Source: Novipirellula artificiosorum (lineage in GTDB: Bacteria > Planctomycetota > Planctomycetia > Pirellulales > Pirellulaceae). Taken from it: a DNA stretch of 64,000 bases. The translations under genes and the position numbers were made by a program. The stretch is taken from NCBI RefSeq assembly GCF_007860135.1, contig NZ_SJPV01000005.1, positions 473,376 through 537,375 on the forward strand, written 5' to 3'. Shown here in pieces: positions 1 through 7,176 of this stretch; the first letter of the stretch is position 1, and every line of letters starts with the position of its first letter. The notes under the pieces are model-generated. The model saw nothing but the letters and a program-made list of their open reading frames with translations. It was not told where the DNA came from and searched no databases.

Positions 1-762
1 CAATCCTCGCACTTTCGTCAATCGCTTCATCAGCAGCATGGCCACAATGATGAACGCGGGACCGGATACGAATGCGGAAGCCAGAAAACGAGGCGCCAAA
101 AGTGCAGAGTTCCAAAACGGTCGTCCACCGAGCCCGCAATAGAGGAAGGCGGTGACCGTGTGGATGGAAATCGCCCAGACGATCGACAACATCACGAACG
201 GCACGTACCAAACAGGATTCGGTTTGCGCCCCAAAAAACGCATGTAAAGCAGGTAGCCACAAATGTGGAGATTCAAGACCAGGTAACCGTTCAGCACGAT
301 GACATCCCAGGTCAACATGGAAATCGGAAAGTTGAATTTCCCGATGCCTGGGATCAGGTGCCAAAAACGATCCGGCCGGCCCAGATCCGCCAGCACGAAG
401 AACAAGCACATCACAATCGCGGCGATGGCCAGCAATTCACCAATGATCACGACATCGTGCATTTTACGATCATGGTACAAGTAGGCGGGGATCACCATCA
501 TCACACCGCCGGCGGCCAAACCGACCATGAAAGTGAAATTGGCAATGTACAGCCCCCAACTCACGTGATCCGTCATGTTCGTGCTGATCATGCCACCGGC
601 GACCTGGTGGGCCCAAGCATTGGCGCCGACCAGGAACAGTGCCGTCAACATGGTCATCCAGGCGTAAAAGCCGAACGATCCTTCGGTTGCCAGCCACAAC
701 GACCGCCCCAAAAATTTCGGGTAGCGGGTGAGGTGTGATTCTTTCACAGGGATGCTGCTCAT
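1..762 (-). CDS. nrfD: NrfD/PsrC-like membrane quinol oxidoreductase subunit (3' end beyond window)
   Basis: Integral membrane subunit expected to oxidise quinol and pass electrons to the periplasmic NrfC-like ferredoxin encoded just upstream. The reading frame opens at an ATG (762-760) and stays open to base 1, giving 254 codons without a stop, so the C-terminus is missing. The translation has several long hydrophobic helices, for example around residues 20-40, 55-75, 90-110, 130-150 and 170-190, and the loop LADLGRPDRFWHL, which is typical of the NrfD/PsrC family. It is the third gene of a leftward operon, 48 bases after the NrfC-like gene. The family assignment is solid. That it serves nitrate reduction rather than another periplasmic reductase is inferred from the adjacent nap operon. 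Confidence 0.82.
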   Translation of the reverse strand, partial: MSSIPVKESHLTRYPKFLGRSLWLATEGSFGFYAWMTMLTALFLVGANAWAHQVAGGMISTNMTDHVSWGLYIANFTFMVGLAAGGVMMVIPAYLYHDRKMHDVVIIGELLAIAAIVMCLFFVLADLGRPDRFWHLIPGIGKFNFPISMLTWDVIVLNGYLVLNLHICGYLLYMRFLGRKPNPVWYVPFVMLSIVWAISIHTVTAFLYCGLGGRPFWNSALLAPRFLASAFVSGPAFIIVAMLLMKRLTKVRGL

Positions 763-810
763 GGTGGAGTTCTCATCTTGCCGCGACACCGCTCGCGGGA
801 CAGGGCTGCT

Positions 811-1755
811 CTAGTCGAAGTAATAGAAAAACGCCGGTTTCGTCCCGAGTTCTTCCTTCAGGATGTAGACACGTTTGTTCTCCAAGATCCAGCGAATGCT
901 GGACTGTGGATCCAAAATATTGCCAAACACGCGTGCCCCCGTCGGGCACGCCTCCAAGCAAGCCGGCAACTTCCCTCGTCGTGTTCGATGCAGGCAATAC
1001 GTGCATTTCTCAACCACGCCGGCCGGCCGAATCCGATTGCTCAGGTAGCTCTGGTCCGGATTGACCTGTTCCGCCGGCACCTCAGGCTGCTTCCAATTGA
1101 ATCGACGTGCATGATAGGGGCAAGCGGCTTCGCAGTAGCGGCAGCCGATGCACCAGTTGTAATCGACAACCACGATGCCGTCCTCCTCTTTCCAAGTCGC
1201 CTTGACGGGGCAAACGTCCACGCACGGCGGCTCGTCACATTGTTGGCACTGGACCGGCAAATAAAACTTGTCGTCCTTGGGCACCGCTCCGGTGTAGGTC
1301 GTTGTTCCTTGTTCCATGTCCATCGTGCCTTTGGGCATTTCGATCACACGGATATAGGATTGGTTCGTCGAGCGGTCATGATTGTTTTCTTTGTGGCAGG
1401 CCTCGACACATTTGCCGTTACCATTGCAAACACTCAAGTTAATCGCGTAGACAAACTTGGTTCCCGGAATTGGCCGATCATCTGCGATGGTCACCTCTGC
1501 TCCGTAGTTCTCTTTCGCTTCGGACTCCAATCGTGCGATCACCGCAGCCTTGCCCTCGGGCGACAATTCCTTGTAGTGCTGCTGCATGAACTCCGCAGCG
1601 GAACTGTTTTTCGCAGCATGCCGCAGCGGCGAGATCGCAGCAACAAACGCGGCAGCCCCAAGCGTGGCGAAACCCCCTTTGACCGCCGCGCGTCGCGATA
1701 GATTCTCGACGATCGGCAGCGATGGCTGGCGCGGTGGGTCCTCAGTGTGCGTCAT
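811..1755 (-). CDS. nrfC: NrfC-like periplasmic 4x[4Fe-4S] ferredoxin, Tat-exported
   Basis: Electron-transfer subunit of the DmsB/NrfC/PhsB ferredoxin family. The N-terminus has a twin-arginine signal (SRRAAVKGG followed by a hydrophobic Ala-rich stretch), so it is exported folded. Four cysteine groups follow: CNGNGKCVEAC, CQQCDEPPCVDVCP, CIGCRYCEAACP and CTYC with a later CLEACP, enough for four [4Fe-4S] clusters. The start at 1755 (MTHTEDPP) is preferred over an upstream in-frame ATG at 1845, because it overlaps the end of the preceding cytochrome gene by 14 bases, which suggests translational coupling. Together with the NrfD-like gene it forms a quinol-oxidising module. The natural partner is inferred to be the tetraheme cytochrome and NapAB. 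Confidence 0.88.
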   Translation of the reverse strand: MTHTEDPPRQPSLPIVENLSRRAAVKGGFATLGAAAFVAAISPLRHAAKNSSAAEFMQQHYKELSPEGKAAVIARLESEAKENYGAEVTIADDRPIPGTKFVYAINLSVCNGNGKCVEACHKENNHDRSTNQSYIRVIEMPKGTMDMEQGTTTYTGAVPKDDKFYLPVQCQQCDEPPCVDVCPVKATWKEEDGIVVVDYNWCIGCRYCEAACPYHARRFNWKQPEVPAEQVNPDQSYLSNRIRPAGVVEKCTYCLHRTRRGKLPACLEACPTGARVFGNILDPQSSIRWILENKRVYILKEELGTKPAFFYYFD

Positions 1756-2512
1756 CGGTCGTCTCCGAAGGGGTGGAATCGCGCGTCTCGTTGGACGGGG
1801 CATGAGCGGAATCGAGAAACCGATCACGTGGCTTGAAGCCCACAATCATCTTGGGGTAACTCGGCGAGTGTGGATCATGGCAATCGATACAATTGTTTTT
1901 GTGCTGTGGACCCCGCGACAAATCCCAGTGGCCGTTCATACCGCCATGAGCGCCATGGGCGAACGCGGTGGCTTGTGGGCCATGACATTGTGAGCAGAGG
2001 GTCATCACGTTCTCGTACTCGACCGTGGTGCCATCGGCCAATCGCAAAGCGTCCGCGTTTTCGAGATGGTGGCAGGCGTAACAGGCGATCTTGCCGTGAT
2101 CGACCGTCAAGCCTCGGTGAAACTCGTCGAGGGTCTCGGGGGTTCGGTTGGACAAATCCGCTGGACGCACGCTGTGGCAGGTCGAGCAAGCGACCGAACC
2201 GCTGCGGCCTTGCGGGTCCGTGCCCACCAATTCGATCATGGGCGGCCCCAAGGGTTGGTTGACCGTGACGAGAAAGGGCGCTCGCCCCGGGCGATTTTTC
2301 GACGATTGCCCCGGGCGATTTTGCGGGGATTGCGCGACGGCCAGCGGGGGGCTTTCCCCAAACTTTCGCGGCGATCGCCATGCCGCGGACACCACGATCG
2401 TGGCGATCACACCCACCACGCTGGCGAACAAGAGATTGGCAAATCGATGTTTCAATTTTCTGTCCAAAACGAGGTTCCACTTTCGCCCTAAAATGTATAC
2501 ACTATCATGCAT
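1742..2512 (-). CDS. membrane-anchored tetraheme cytochrome c
   Basis: Multiheme cytochrome with four CXXCH sites: CSTCH (about residue 109), CYACH (144), CSQCH (173) and CIDCH (208). A hydrophobic helix at about residues 24-45 is a signal anchor. A low-complexity linker before the hemes contains two copies of NRPG, encoded by a short direct repeat near 2285-2330. It is the first gene of the leftward operon with NrfC-like and NrfD-like genes, so it probably relays electrons between the quinol-oxidising pair and the terminal reductase NapAB. The start is uncertain. The only ATG (2512) overlaps the first possible napD start, and TTG codons at residues 16 and 20 would also leave the membrane helix intact. 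It is not a recognisable NapC/NrfH-type protein. Confidence 0.8.
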   Translation of the reverse strand: MHDSVYILGRKWNLVLDRKLKHRFANLLFASVVGVIATIVVSAAWRSPRKFGESPPLAVAQSPQNRPGQSSKNRPGRAPFLVTVNQPLGPPMIELVGTDPQGRSGSVACSTCHSVRPADLSNRTPETLDEFHRGLTVDHGKIACYACHHLENADALRLADGTTVEYENVMTLCSQCHGPQATAFAHGAHGGMNGHWDLSRGPQHKNNCIDCHDPHSPSYPKMIVGFKPRDRFLDSAHAPSNETRDSTPSETTDDAH

Positions 2513-2800
2513 GTTAAGGGAACCTCTATTTTAAAAAAAGCAACGCTCGTGCCTGTTAGCGGACTTGTCATCACCTTTAAGCGAAAGGTCGCCGATTTCG
2601 GTTCGTCGGTTGAAGCGCTGCGCCAGATCGCAGAAATAGAATTGGGGGCAACCAACACGAATCAATTAGCGATCGTGGTCGACACCGATTCGTGTCGCCG
2701 AGACCAAGAGATTTGGGATACGATCGATCAGCTGCCTGGTGTGACGGACATCCGTGTTGCCCTGATCGGTTTTGATGAAGAAACACACTCGAAGGATTAG
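2507..2800 (+). CDS. napD: NapD, Tat-signal chaperone for NapA
   Basis: Small cytoplasmic protein that in known Nap systems binds the NapA Tat signal until the molybdenum cofactor is inserted. It directly precedes napA with two bases between. The sequence SGLVITF near the N-terminus, the acidic centre and the short length (about 80-97 residues) fit the NapD fold. Two starts are possible: ATG at 2507, which would overlap the divergent cytochrome start, or GTG at 2549, which places the conserved beta-strand right at the N-terminus as in other NapD proteins and frees about 40 bases for a divergent promoter. I prefer 2549 but list the longer frame. No good ribosome binding site is visible for either. 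Confidence 0.8.
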   Translation: MHVKGTSILKKATLVPVSGLVITFKRKVADFGSSVEALRQIAEIELGATNTNQLAIVVDTDSCRRDQEIWDTIDQLPGVTDIRVALIGFDEETHSKD

Positions 2801-2802
2801 CC

Positions 2803-5244
2803 ATGGACACCCAACGTCGTCGTTTCCTGAAATCCGCAGCCATGGCCGCGGCCGGCTCGATGGTTGCCGCCAACACCGACTTGATCTCGCTGCCTGTGAT
2901 GGGTGCCGACGATACGTTGCCCGACGGCGATGGGCTCACATGGAGCAAGGCCCCGTGCCGTTTTTGCGGCACCGGATGCCATGTCCAAGTCGGTGTCGAG
3001 GATGGCCGCATTGTCGCCGTTGCGGGGGACAAGCACGCCGATGTGAACAAGGGGTTGTTATGCGTCAAGGGATACCATGTCGGTGGCATTTTGTATGGCG
3101 AAGATCGTCTGACCAAACCGCTGCTTCGCAAAGACGGCGAATTGGTCGAAATTGAGTGGGACGAAGCGATCGATATTATCGCCAAGCGGATCAACAAGGC
3201 TCCCGATCGATTTGCCTTCTACGGTAGCGGCCAATGGACGATCCCCGAAGGTTATGCCGCTCAGAAGTTGATGAAAGGCGGATTGAGCAACAACCATATC
3301 GATCCCAACGCTCGCTTGTGCATGGCTTCGGCAGTGACCGGTTTCTTAGCAACCTATGGCGTGGATGAACCCGCCGGTTGTTACGCGGACCTCGACGCCT
3401 GCAATGTCCTGATCACTTGGGGCAACAACCCCGCCGAAATGCACCCGGTGTTGTTTTCGCGAGTGACCGATCGTCGCAGCCGAGGCGAGGAGGTCAAGAT
3501 TATCGACATCAGCACTCGCCGCACTCGCACCAGCGATGCCGCCAACGAGTATTTGGAGATGAAGCCGCATGGCGACGTTGCAATCTCACTTGGCATCATG
3601 CACCTGCTCATCGAAAACGATTCCTATGACAAAGCGTTTGTCAAGAACCATTGCAATTTCCGAGGCGATGAAGCCGACACCCCAACGCTCACCGGCGAGG
3701 CGATCAGCGAAGAGGAGTTCCGCAAACGGATTGCCAAGTACACTCCCGAACATGTCGAAGAACTATCGGGCGTACCGGCGGAAAAGATCCGTATGCTGGC
3801 GGATTTGTTCGGCAATCGCGACCACTTGATCACCAGTTTGTGGTGCATGGGTATGAACCAGCACACGATGGGGACTGCGATCAATTCGCTCGTTCACGGG
3901 GTTCACCTCTTAAGCGGGCATTTCGGTCGGCCCGGTGATGCGCCGACAAGTTTGACAGGACAACCGTCTGCGTGCGGCACCGTTCGCGAAGTCGGTACGT
4001 TGGCGCATGCATTGCCGGGCGGACGCGTTGTCGCCAAACCGGAGCACCGGTCCCAATGCGAAGGCTTCTGGAATCTACCCGAAGGTCGAATCAATCCCGT
4101 GCCGGGTTATCACACCGTCAAGATGTTCGATCAGTTTACAAAACCCACCGCGGAAGGCGGCGACATTGATACACTTTTTGTCCAAGTCACCAACCCCGGT
4201 CAAACGCTGCCGAACTTGAACAAGCTGTTTAACGACAAGCAAGGTATGGAGGACAAATTCCTGATCGTGTCGGATGTTTACCCGACCGCGACGACCCAAT
4301 TGGCGGATTTGATTTTGCCCGCCGCGTTGTGGGTGGAAAAGAACGGCATTTTCGGCAACTCGGAACGACGAACTCAACAATGGTTCAAATTGGTTGACCC
4401 ACCTGGCGAAGCGCGTGATGACACTTGGATGACCATTGCGATTGCCCACCGTTTGTTCGAACTCGGCCACGAAGGGATGAAAGACAAGGACGGAGACTTC
4501 CTCTTTGCGGTCAAAGATGACGAGGGCAACGAAATCCCAATCTGGGAATTTGAGCACTACTATGACGTGAACGTCGACAAGCATCTGTTCGAAGAATACC
4601 GCCCATTCACGACCATGAAGCACAAGAACTTGGCGCCGTATGACGAGTACGTCAAAGCCCGTGGCATGCGTTGGCCAGTGGTCGAACAATCCGATGGTTC
4701 TTGGCGAGAAACCAAGTTCCGATTCTCGGGCTTCGATGATCCGTTTGTTGCGGAGGGCAAGGAGTTCGATTTTTATCACTCCAACACCGAGGATGGTAAA
4801 GCACAGATTTGGTTCCACGAGTACCAATCGCCACCGGAAATGCCGGACAAGGATTTCCCGTATTGGCTTTGCACCGGTCGAGTGTTGGAGCACTGGCACA
4901 CCGGTACGATGACGCGTCGTGTGACGCAGCTCAACCGAGCGATGCCAACGTCGTATGTCGAAATGAATATGGAAGACGCCCGAGATCAGAACATCCGCCA
5001 AGGCGAAACGGTGATCCTTGAATCTCGGCGCGGGACCACGGAGTTGCCGGTATGGATTGACGGCCGTGGCCGGCCCCCGCGCGGAACCGTGTTCGTTCCG
5101 TTCTTTGATGAGACCAAGCTGATCAACAACTGCACCCTCGACGCACATGATCCCTTTTCAAAGCAACCTGACTACAAAAAATGTTCCGTGCGCGTGCGAA
5201 AGATCAATGATGCAACTCCCAGCCAAGTGGCCAAGAGCGATTGA
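2803..5244 (+). CDS. napA: NapA, periplasmic nitrate reductase catalytic subunit
   Basis: Molybdenum bis-MGD enzyme that reduces nitrate to nitrite in the periplasm. At 813 residues the length is normal for NapA. A Tat signal (RRRFLKSA at residues 5-12) is followed by the N-terminal [4Fe-4S] motif C52-x2-C55-x3-C59-x27-C87. Cys173 in NARLCMASAVTG is the expected molybdenum ligand. The C-terminal domain has the cofactor-binding segment CTGRVLEHWHTGTMTRR. It sits between napD and napB, with a 107-base gap before napB in which no gene is apparent. The assignment is secure. Electrons should arrive through the unusual duplicated NapB. Confidence 0.96.
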   Translation: MDTQRRRFLKSAAMAAAGSMVAANTDLISLPVMGADDTLPDGDGLTWSKAPCRFCGTGCHVQVGVEDGRIVAVAGDKHADVNKGLLCVKGYHVGGILYGEDRLTKPLLRKDGELVEIEWDEAIDIIAKRINKAPDRFAFYGSGQWTIPEGYAAQKLMKGGLSNNHIDPNARLCMASAVTGFLATYGVDEPAGCYADLDACNVLITWGNNPAEMHPVLFSRVTDRRSRGEEVKIIDISTRRTRTSDAANEYLEMKPHGDVAISLGIMHLLIENDSYDKAFVKNHCNFRGDEADTPTLTGEAISEEEFRKRIAKYTPEHVEELSGVPAEKIRMLADLFGNRDHLITSLWCMGMNQHTMGTAINSLVHGVHLLSGHFGRPGDAPTSLTGQPSACGTVREVGTLAHALPGGRVVAKPEHRSQCEGFWNLPEGRINPVPGYHTVKMFDQFTKPTAEGGDIDTLFVQVTNPGQTLPNLNKLFNDKQGMEDKFLIVSDVYPTATTQLADLILPAALWVEKNGIFGNSERRTQQWFKLVDPPGEARDDTWMTIAIAHRLFELGHEGMKDKDGDFLFAVKDDEGNEIPIWEFEHYYDVNVDKHLFEEYRPFTTMKHKNLAPYDEYVKARGMRWPVVEQSDGSWRETKFRFSGFDDPFVAEGKEFDFYHSNTEDGKAQIWFHEYQSPPEMPDKDFPYWLCTGRVLEHWHTGTMTRRVTQLNRAMPTSYVEMNMEDARDQNIRQGETVILESRRGTTELPVWIDGRGRPPRGTVFVPFFDETKLINNCTLDAHDPFSKQPDYKKCSVRVRKINDATPSQVAKSD

Positions 5245-5351
5245 TCCGGCACGTGTAAACGAAACCCTTCGCTTTTGATCAGATCATTCCAGTCAGGTCA
5301 TCCCCTGAAACTCCTCCATGGCATGCCCCCTACCGTAAAGCCCGATTCACG

Positions 5352-6161
5352 ATGGAAAACAAGCAAGGTATCCTCGCTCGCGTCTCGACCCTCTTCTTAG
5401 CCGGGGTGATCGGTGTCGCGGTGATCGGCTACTTCGTCGGCTTGGCCGACGGAGTGCCTCAACCCGATGGGATGCTTGAATCGACCATCCTCAAAGGCCA
5501 TACGGCCAAATCGAAACCGACGGAAAAGTTGATTGCCGCCGTCACCTATGCGGAAATCTCTCAAACAGCCATGGGGCCTACCGAACCATGGCAATCCGAA
5601 GCGAAAACGCTACCCAGCAGCGACTACGACTTGTTCGCAGAAGTCATTCCCAGTCCTGAGGAAAAAAAACGGTCGAGCGAAATCCGAGCTTCACGGCGAG
5701 CGTTCAACGGTGCACCACCGATCATTCCTCATGCCGTTGAGGATACGACCGACTCCGCTTGCTACGCCTGTCATCACAATGGGATGAGAATGGGTACGTT
5801 GAAGGCAAGTGTGATGTCCCATCCCTTCTTGGCCAATTGCACACAGTGCCACGCGCCGCCACCACCGAAGCCGTTTCAATCGGTTGATGCCGAGGTGAAG
5901 ACAAGTTTTGTCGGATTGCCGGCGGCGAGCCAAGGCGAGCGAGCCTTCCCCGGTGCACCGCCTACGATTCCCCACGCTCAGTGGATGCGAGAGAACTGTA
6001 CTGCATGTCACGGTGGGCCAAACGGATGGGAGGGAATGGAGTCGACCCACCCTTGGCGAACCCATTGCACTCAATGCCATGCGCCCTCTGCGAGCTTGGA
6101 CCAGGCCATCACCGTTGACACCATCCCCATGCTGCCACCGCTTGAGGTCTCGAACCGGTGA
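5352..6161 (+). CDS. napB: NapB-like tetraheme cytochrome with tandem duplicated diheme unit
   Basis: Electron donor to NapA. The usual NapB is a small diheme cytochrome. This protein has an N-terminal membrane helix (about residues 8-33) and then two consecutive units with the same layout. Unit 1 is APPIIPH (121-127), CYACH (137-141), SHP and CTQCHAP (163-169). Unit 2 is APPTIPH (202-208), CTACH (216-220), THP and CTQCHAP (239-245). Each matches the NapB pattern PPxIPH, CxxCH, His, CxQCHxP, so the four hemes look like a tandem duplication of the whole diheme domain. The stop overlaps the GTG start of the next gene. Family assignment is clear; the functional effect of duplication is unknown. 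Confidence 0.88.
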   Translation: MENKQGILARVSTLFLAGVIGVAVIGYFVGLADGVPQPDGMLESTILKGHTAKSKPTEKLIAAVTYAEISQTAMGPTEPWQSEAKTLPSSDYDLFAEVIPSPEEKKRSSEIRASRRAFNGAPPIIPHAVEDTTDSACYACHHNGMRMGTLKASVMSHPFLANCTQCHAPPPPKPFQSVDAEVKTSFVGLPAASQGERAFPGAPPTIPHAQWMRENCTACHGGPNGWEGMESTHPWRTHCTQCHAPSASLDQAITVDTIPMLPPLEVSNR

Positions 6162-6883
6162 GTTGGAGCGGGTGGAGATCGAGACGTGGCAGCAAGCAAA
6201 AGTCACGGCTAAGCCGACGTGATCTGCTGAGTGGACGTCTGTGGAAACGGGTTCGCCCCGCTAACGAGGATCCGCTCGTGATGCGCTATCCGAAACCTGA
6301 CAGCGAGCCCAAAGCGTCCACCACGCAACTCCATGGAATCTCGGTCGAGCCGGTGGCGGCAACCGACGCGGCTTTGCCAAAATCACGCCAGCGAACGATT
6401 CCCGTATTTCGGCCACCGGGGGCGATCGCCGAAGAAACCTTCTTGGCTGGCTGCACGCGCTGCAGCGACTGTATCGATGCATGCCCGCATGATGCGATCC
6501 GCAAAGCGCCCGATCGACTCGCGGCGATCGCGGGAACTCCGGTGCTGGAAGCCGACACCGCTGCCTGCATGATGTGCGACGATTTCCCATGCATTGCCGC
6601 CTGCAAACCGGGCGTCTTGACCCAATCGATCCCAGCGGTGATGGGCACAGCCCTCGTCACCGAGCATCTCTGTCTCGCGCACCACAGCACGACGTGTACG
6701 GTTTGTAGCGAGCGCTGTCCAGTGCAAGGCGCGATCCGCGTGATGGACGGAAAACCAACCATTTGCGAAGACGTCTGTACAGGATGCGGGGTTTGCCGCT
6801 ACGTATGCCCAGCACCTGAAAACGCGATCCTGTTGATGCCGGCGTTTTCGCGACCGCCCCTGCCCGATGGACACACCGCATGA
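6158..6883 (+). CDS. NapF/NapG-type ferredoxin
   Basis: Iron-sulfur protein of 241 residues. The N-terminal SRRDLLSGR (residues 19-27) resembles the start of NapF and also a twin-arginine motif. Four cysteine groups are visible: C99-x2-C-x2-C-x3-CP, C137-x2-C-x4-C-x3-C, CTVCSERCP (180-188, with a Cys at 172 that could complete it) and CTGCGVCRYVCP (207-218). The last two groups recall NapG, so the protein is intermediate between NapF and NapG. The GTG start at 6158 overlaps the napB stop (GTGA), and the next ATG (6281) would remove the NapF-like N-terminus. It probably acts in NapA maturation or electron transfer. No NapH membrane partner is present. Confidence 0.78.
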   Translation: MSWSGWRSRRGSKQKSRLSRRDLLSGRLWKRVRPANEDPLVMRYPKPDSEPKASTTQLHGISVEPVAATDAALPKSRQRTIPVFRPPGAIAEETFLAGCTRCSDCIDACPHDAIRKAPDRLAAIAGTPVLEADTAACMMCDDFPCIAACKPGVLTQSIPAVMGTALVTEHLCLAHHSTTCTVCSERCPVQGAIRVMDGKPTICEDVCTGCGVCRYVCPAPENAILLMPAFSRPPLPDGHTA

Positions 6884-7164
6884 ACACCTCCGAAGTCCTC
6901 GTCGCCGAGTGGACTCGCGAACAGATCCTGGCGTTGTTTGCCGATCTCGCCGCCGGGGCCGAGATCACCCACGTCCAACTGCGCTGTGCCGACGGCGACA
7001 ACCCTGTCGCATTACAAGATGCGGAAACGGCCTATCGTGCGGGCTCTGCAATCGCCATCCAGATCCGCTATCGTTTCAATGGCGAACATTGGAGCGACAC
7101 GCTCATGACCGCAGAGCCCAGCGGAGTGGACGTCACCAAGATCATCCGCAGTCGATTGCCTTAA
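6880..7164 (+). CDS. small protein of unknown function, end of nap operon
   Basis: A 94-residue soluble protein that I do not recognise. It has no signal peptide, cysteine or heme motif. It is rich in alanine and acidic residues, with an amphipathic N-terminal helix followed by probable beta-strands (residues 28-90). Its ATG overlaps the stop of the ferredoxin gene (ATGA at 6880-6883), so it is translated as part of the nap operon and is likely to be a cytoplasmic assembly factor or regulator for Nap. It ends 12 bases before the convergent end of nrfA. Confidence 0.65.
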   Translation: MNTSEVLVAEWTREQILALFADLAAGAEITHVQLRCADGDNPVALQDAETAYRAGSAIAIQIRYRFNGEHWSDTLMTAEPSGVDVTKIIRSRLP

Positions 7165-7176
7165 CGCGGCTATCGA

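Noticed and set aside
160..738. Plus-strand open frame of 192 residues
   Set aside because: It is antisense to the NrfD-like gene, has no domain, and its His- and Asp-rich composition is typical for the reverse of hydrophobic codons.
778..1701. Plus-strand open frame of 307 residues
   Set aside because: Antisense to the NrfC-like ferredoxin, whose cysteine motifs are unmistakable.
2493..2512. NsrR- or FNR-type operator in the nap promoter
   Set aside because: ATGTAT-N8-ATGCAT has the wrong spacing for NsrR as I know it, and no TTGAT-N4-ATCAA is present.
4075..5148. Minus-strand open frame of 357 residues
   Set aside because: Antisense to napA; the napA frame is fully conserved and the reverse frame has no family resemblance.
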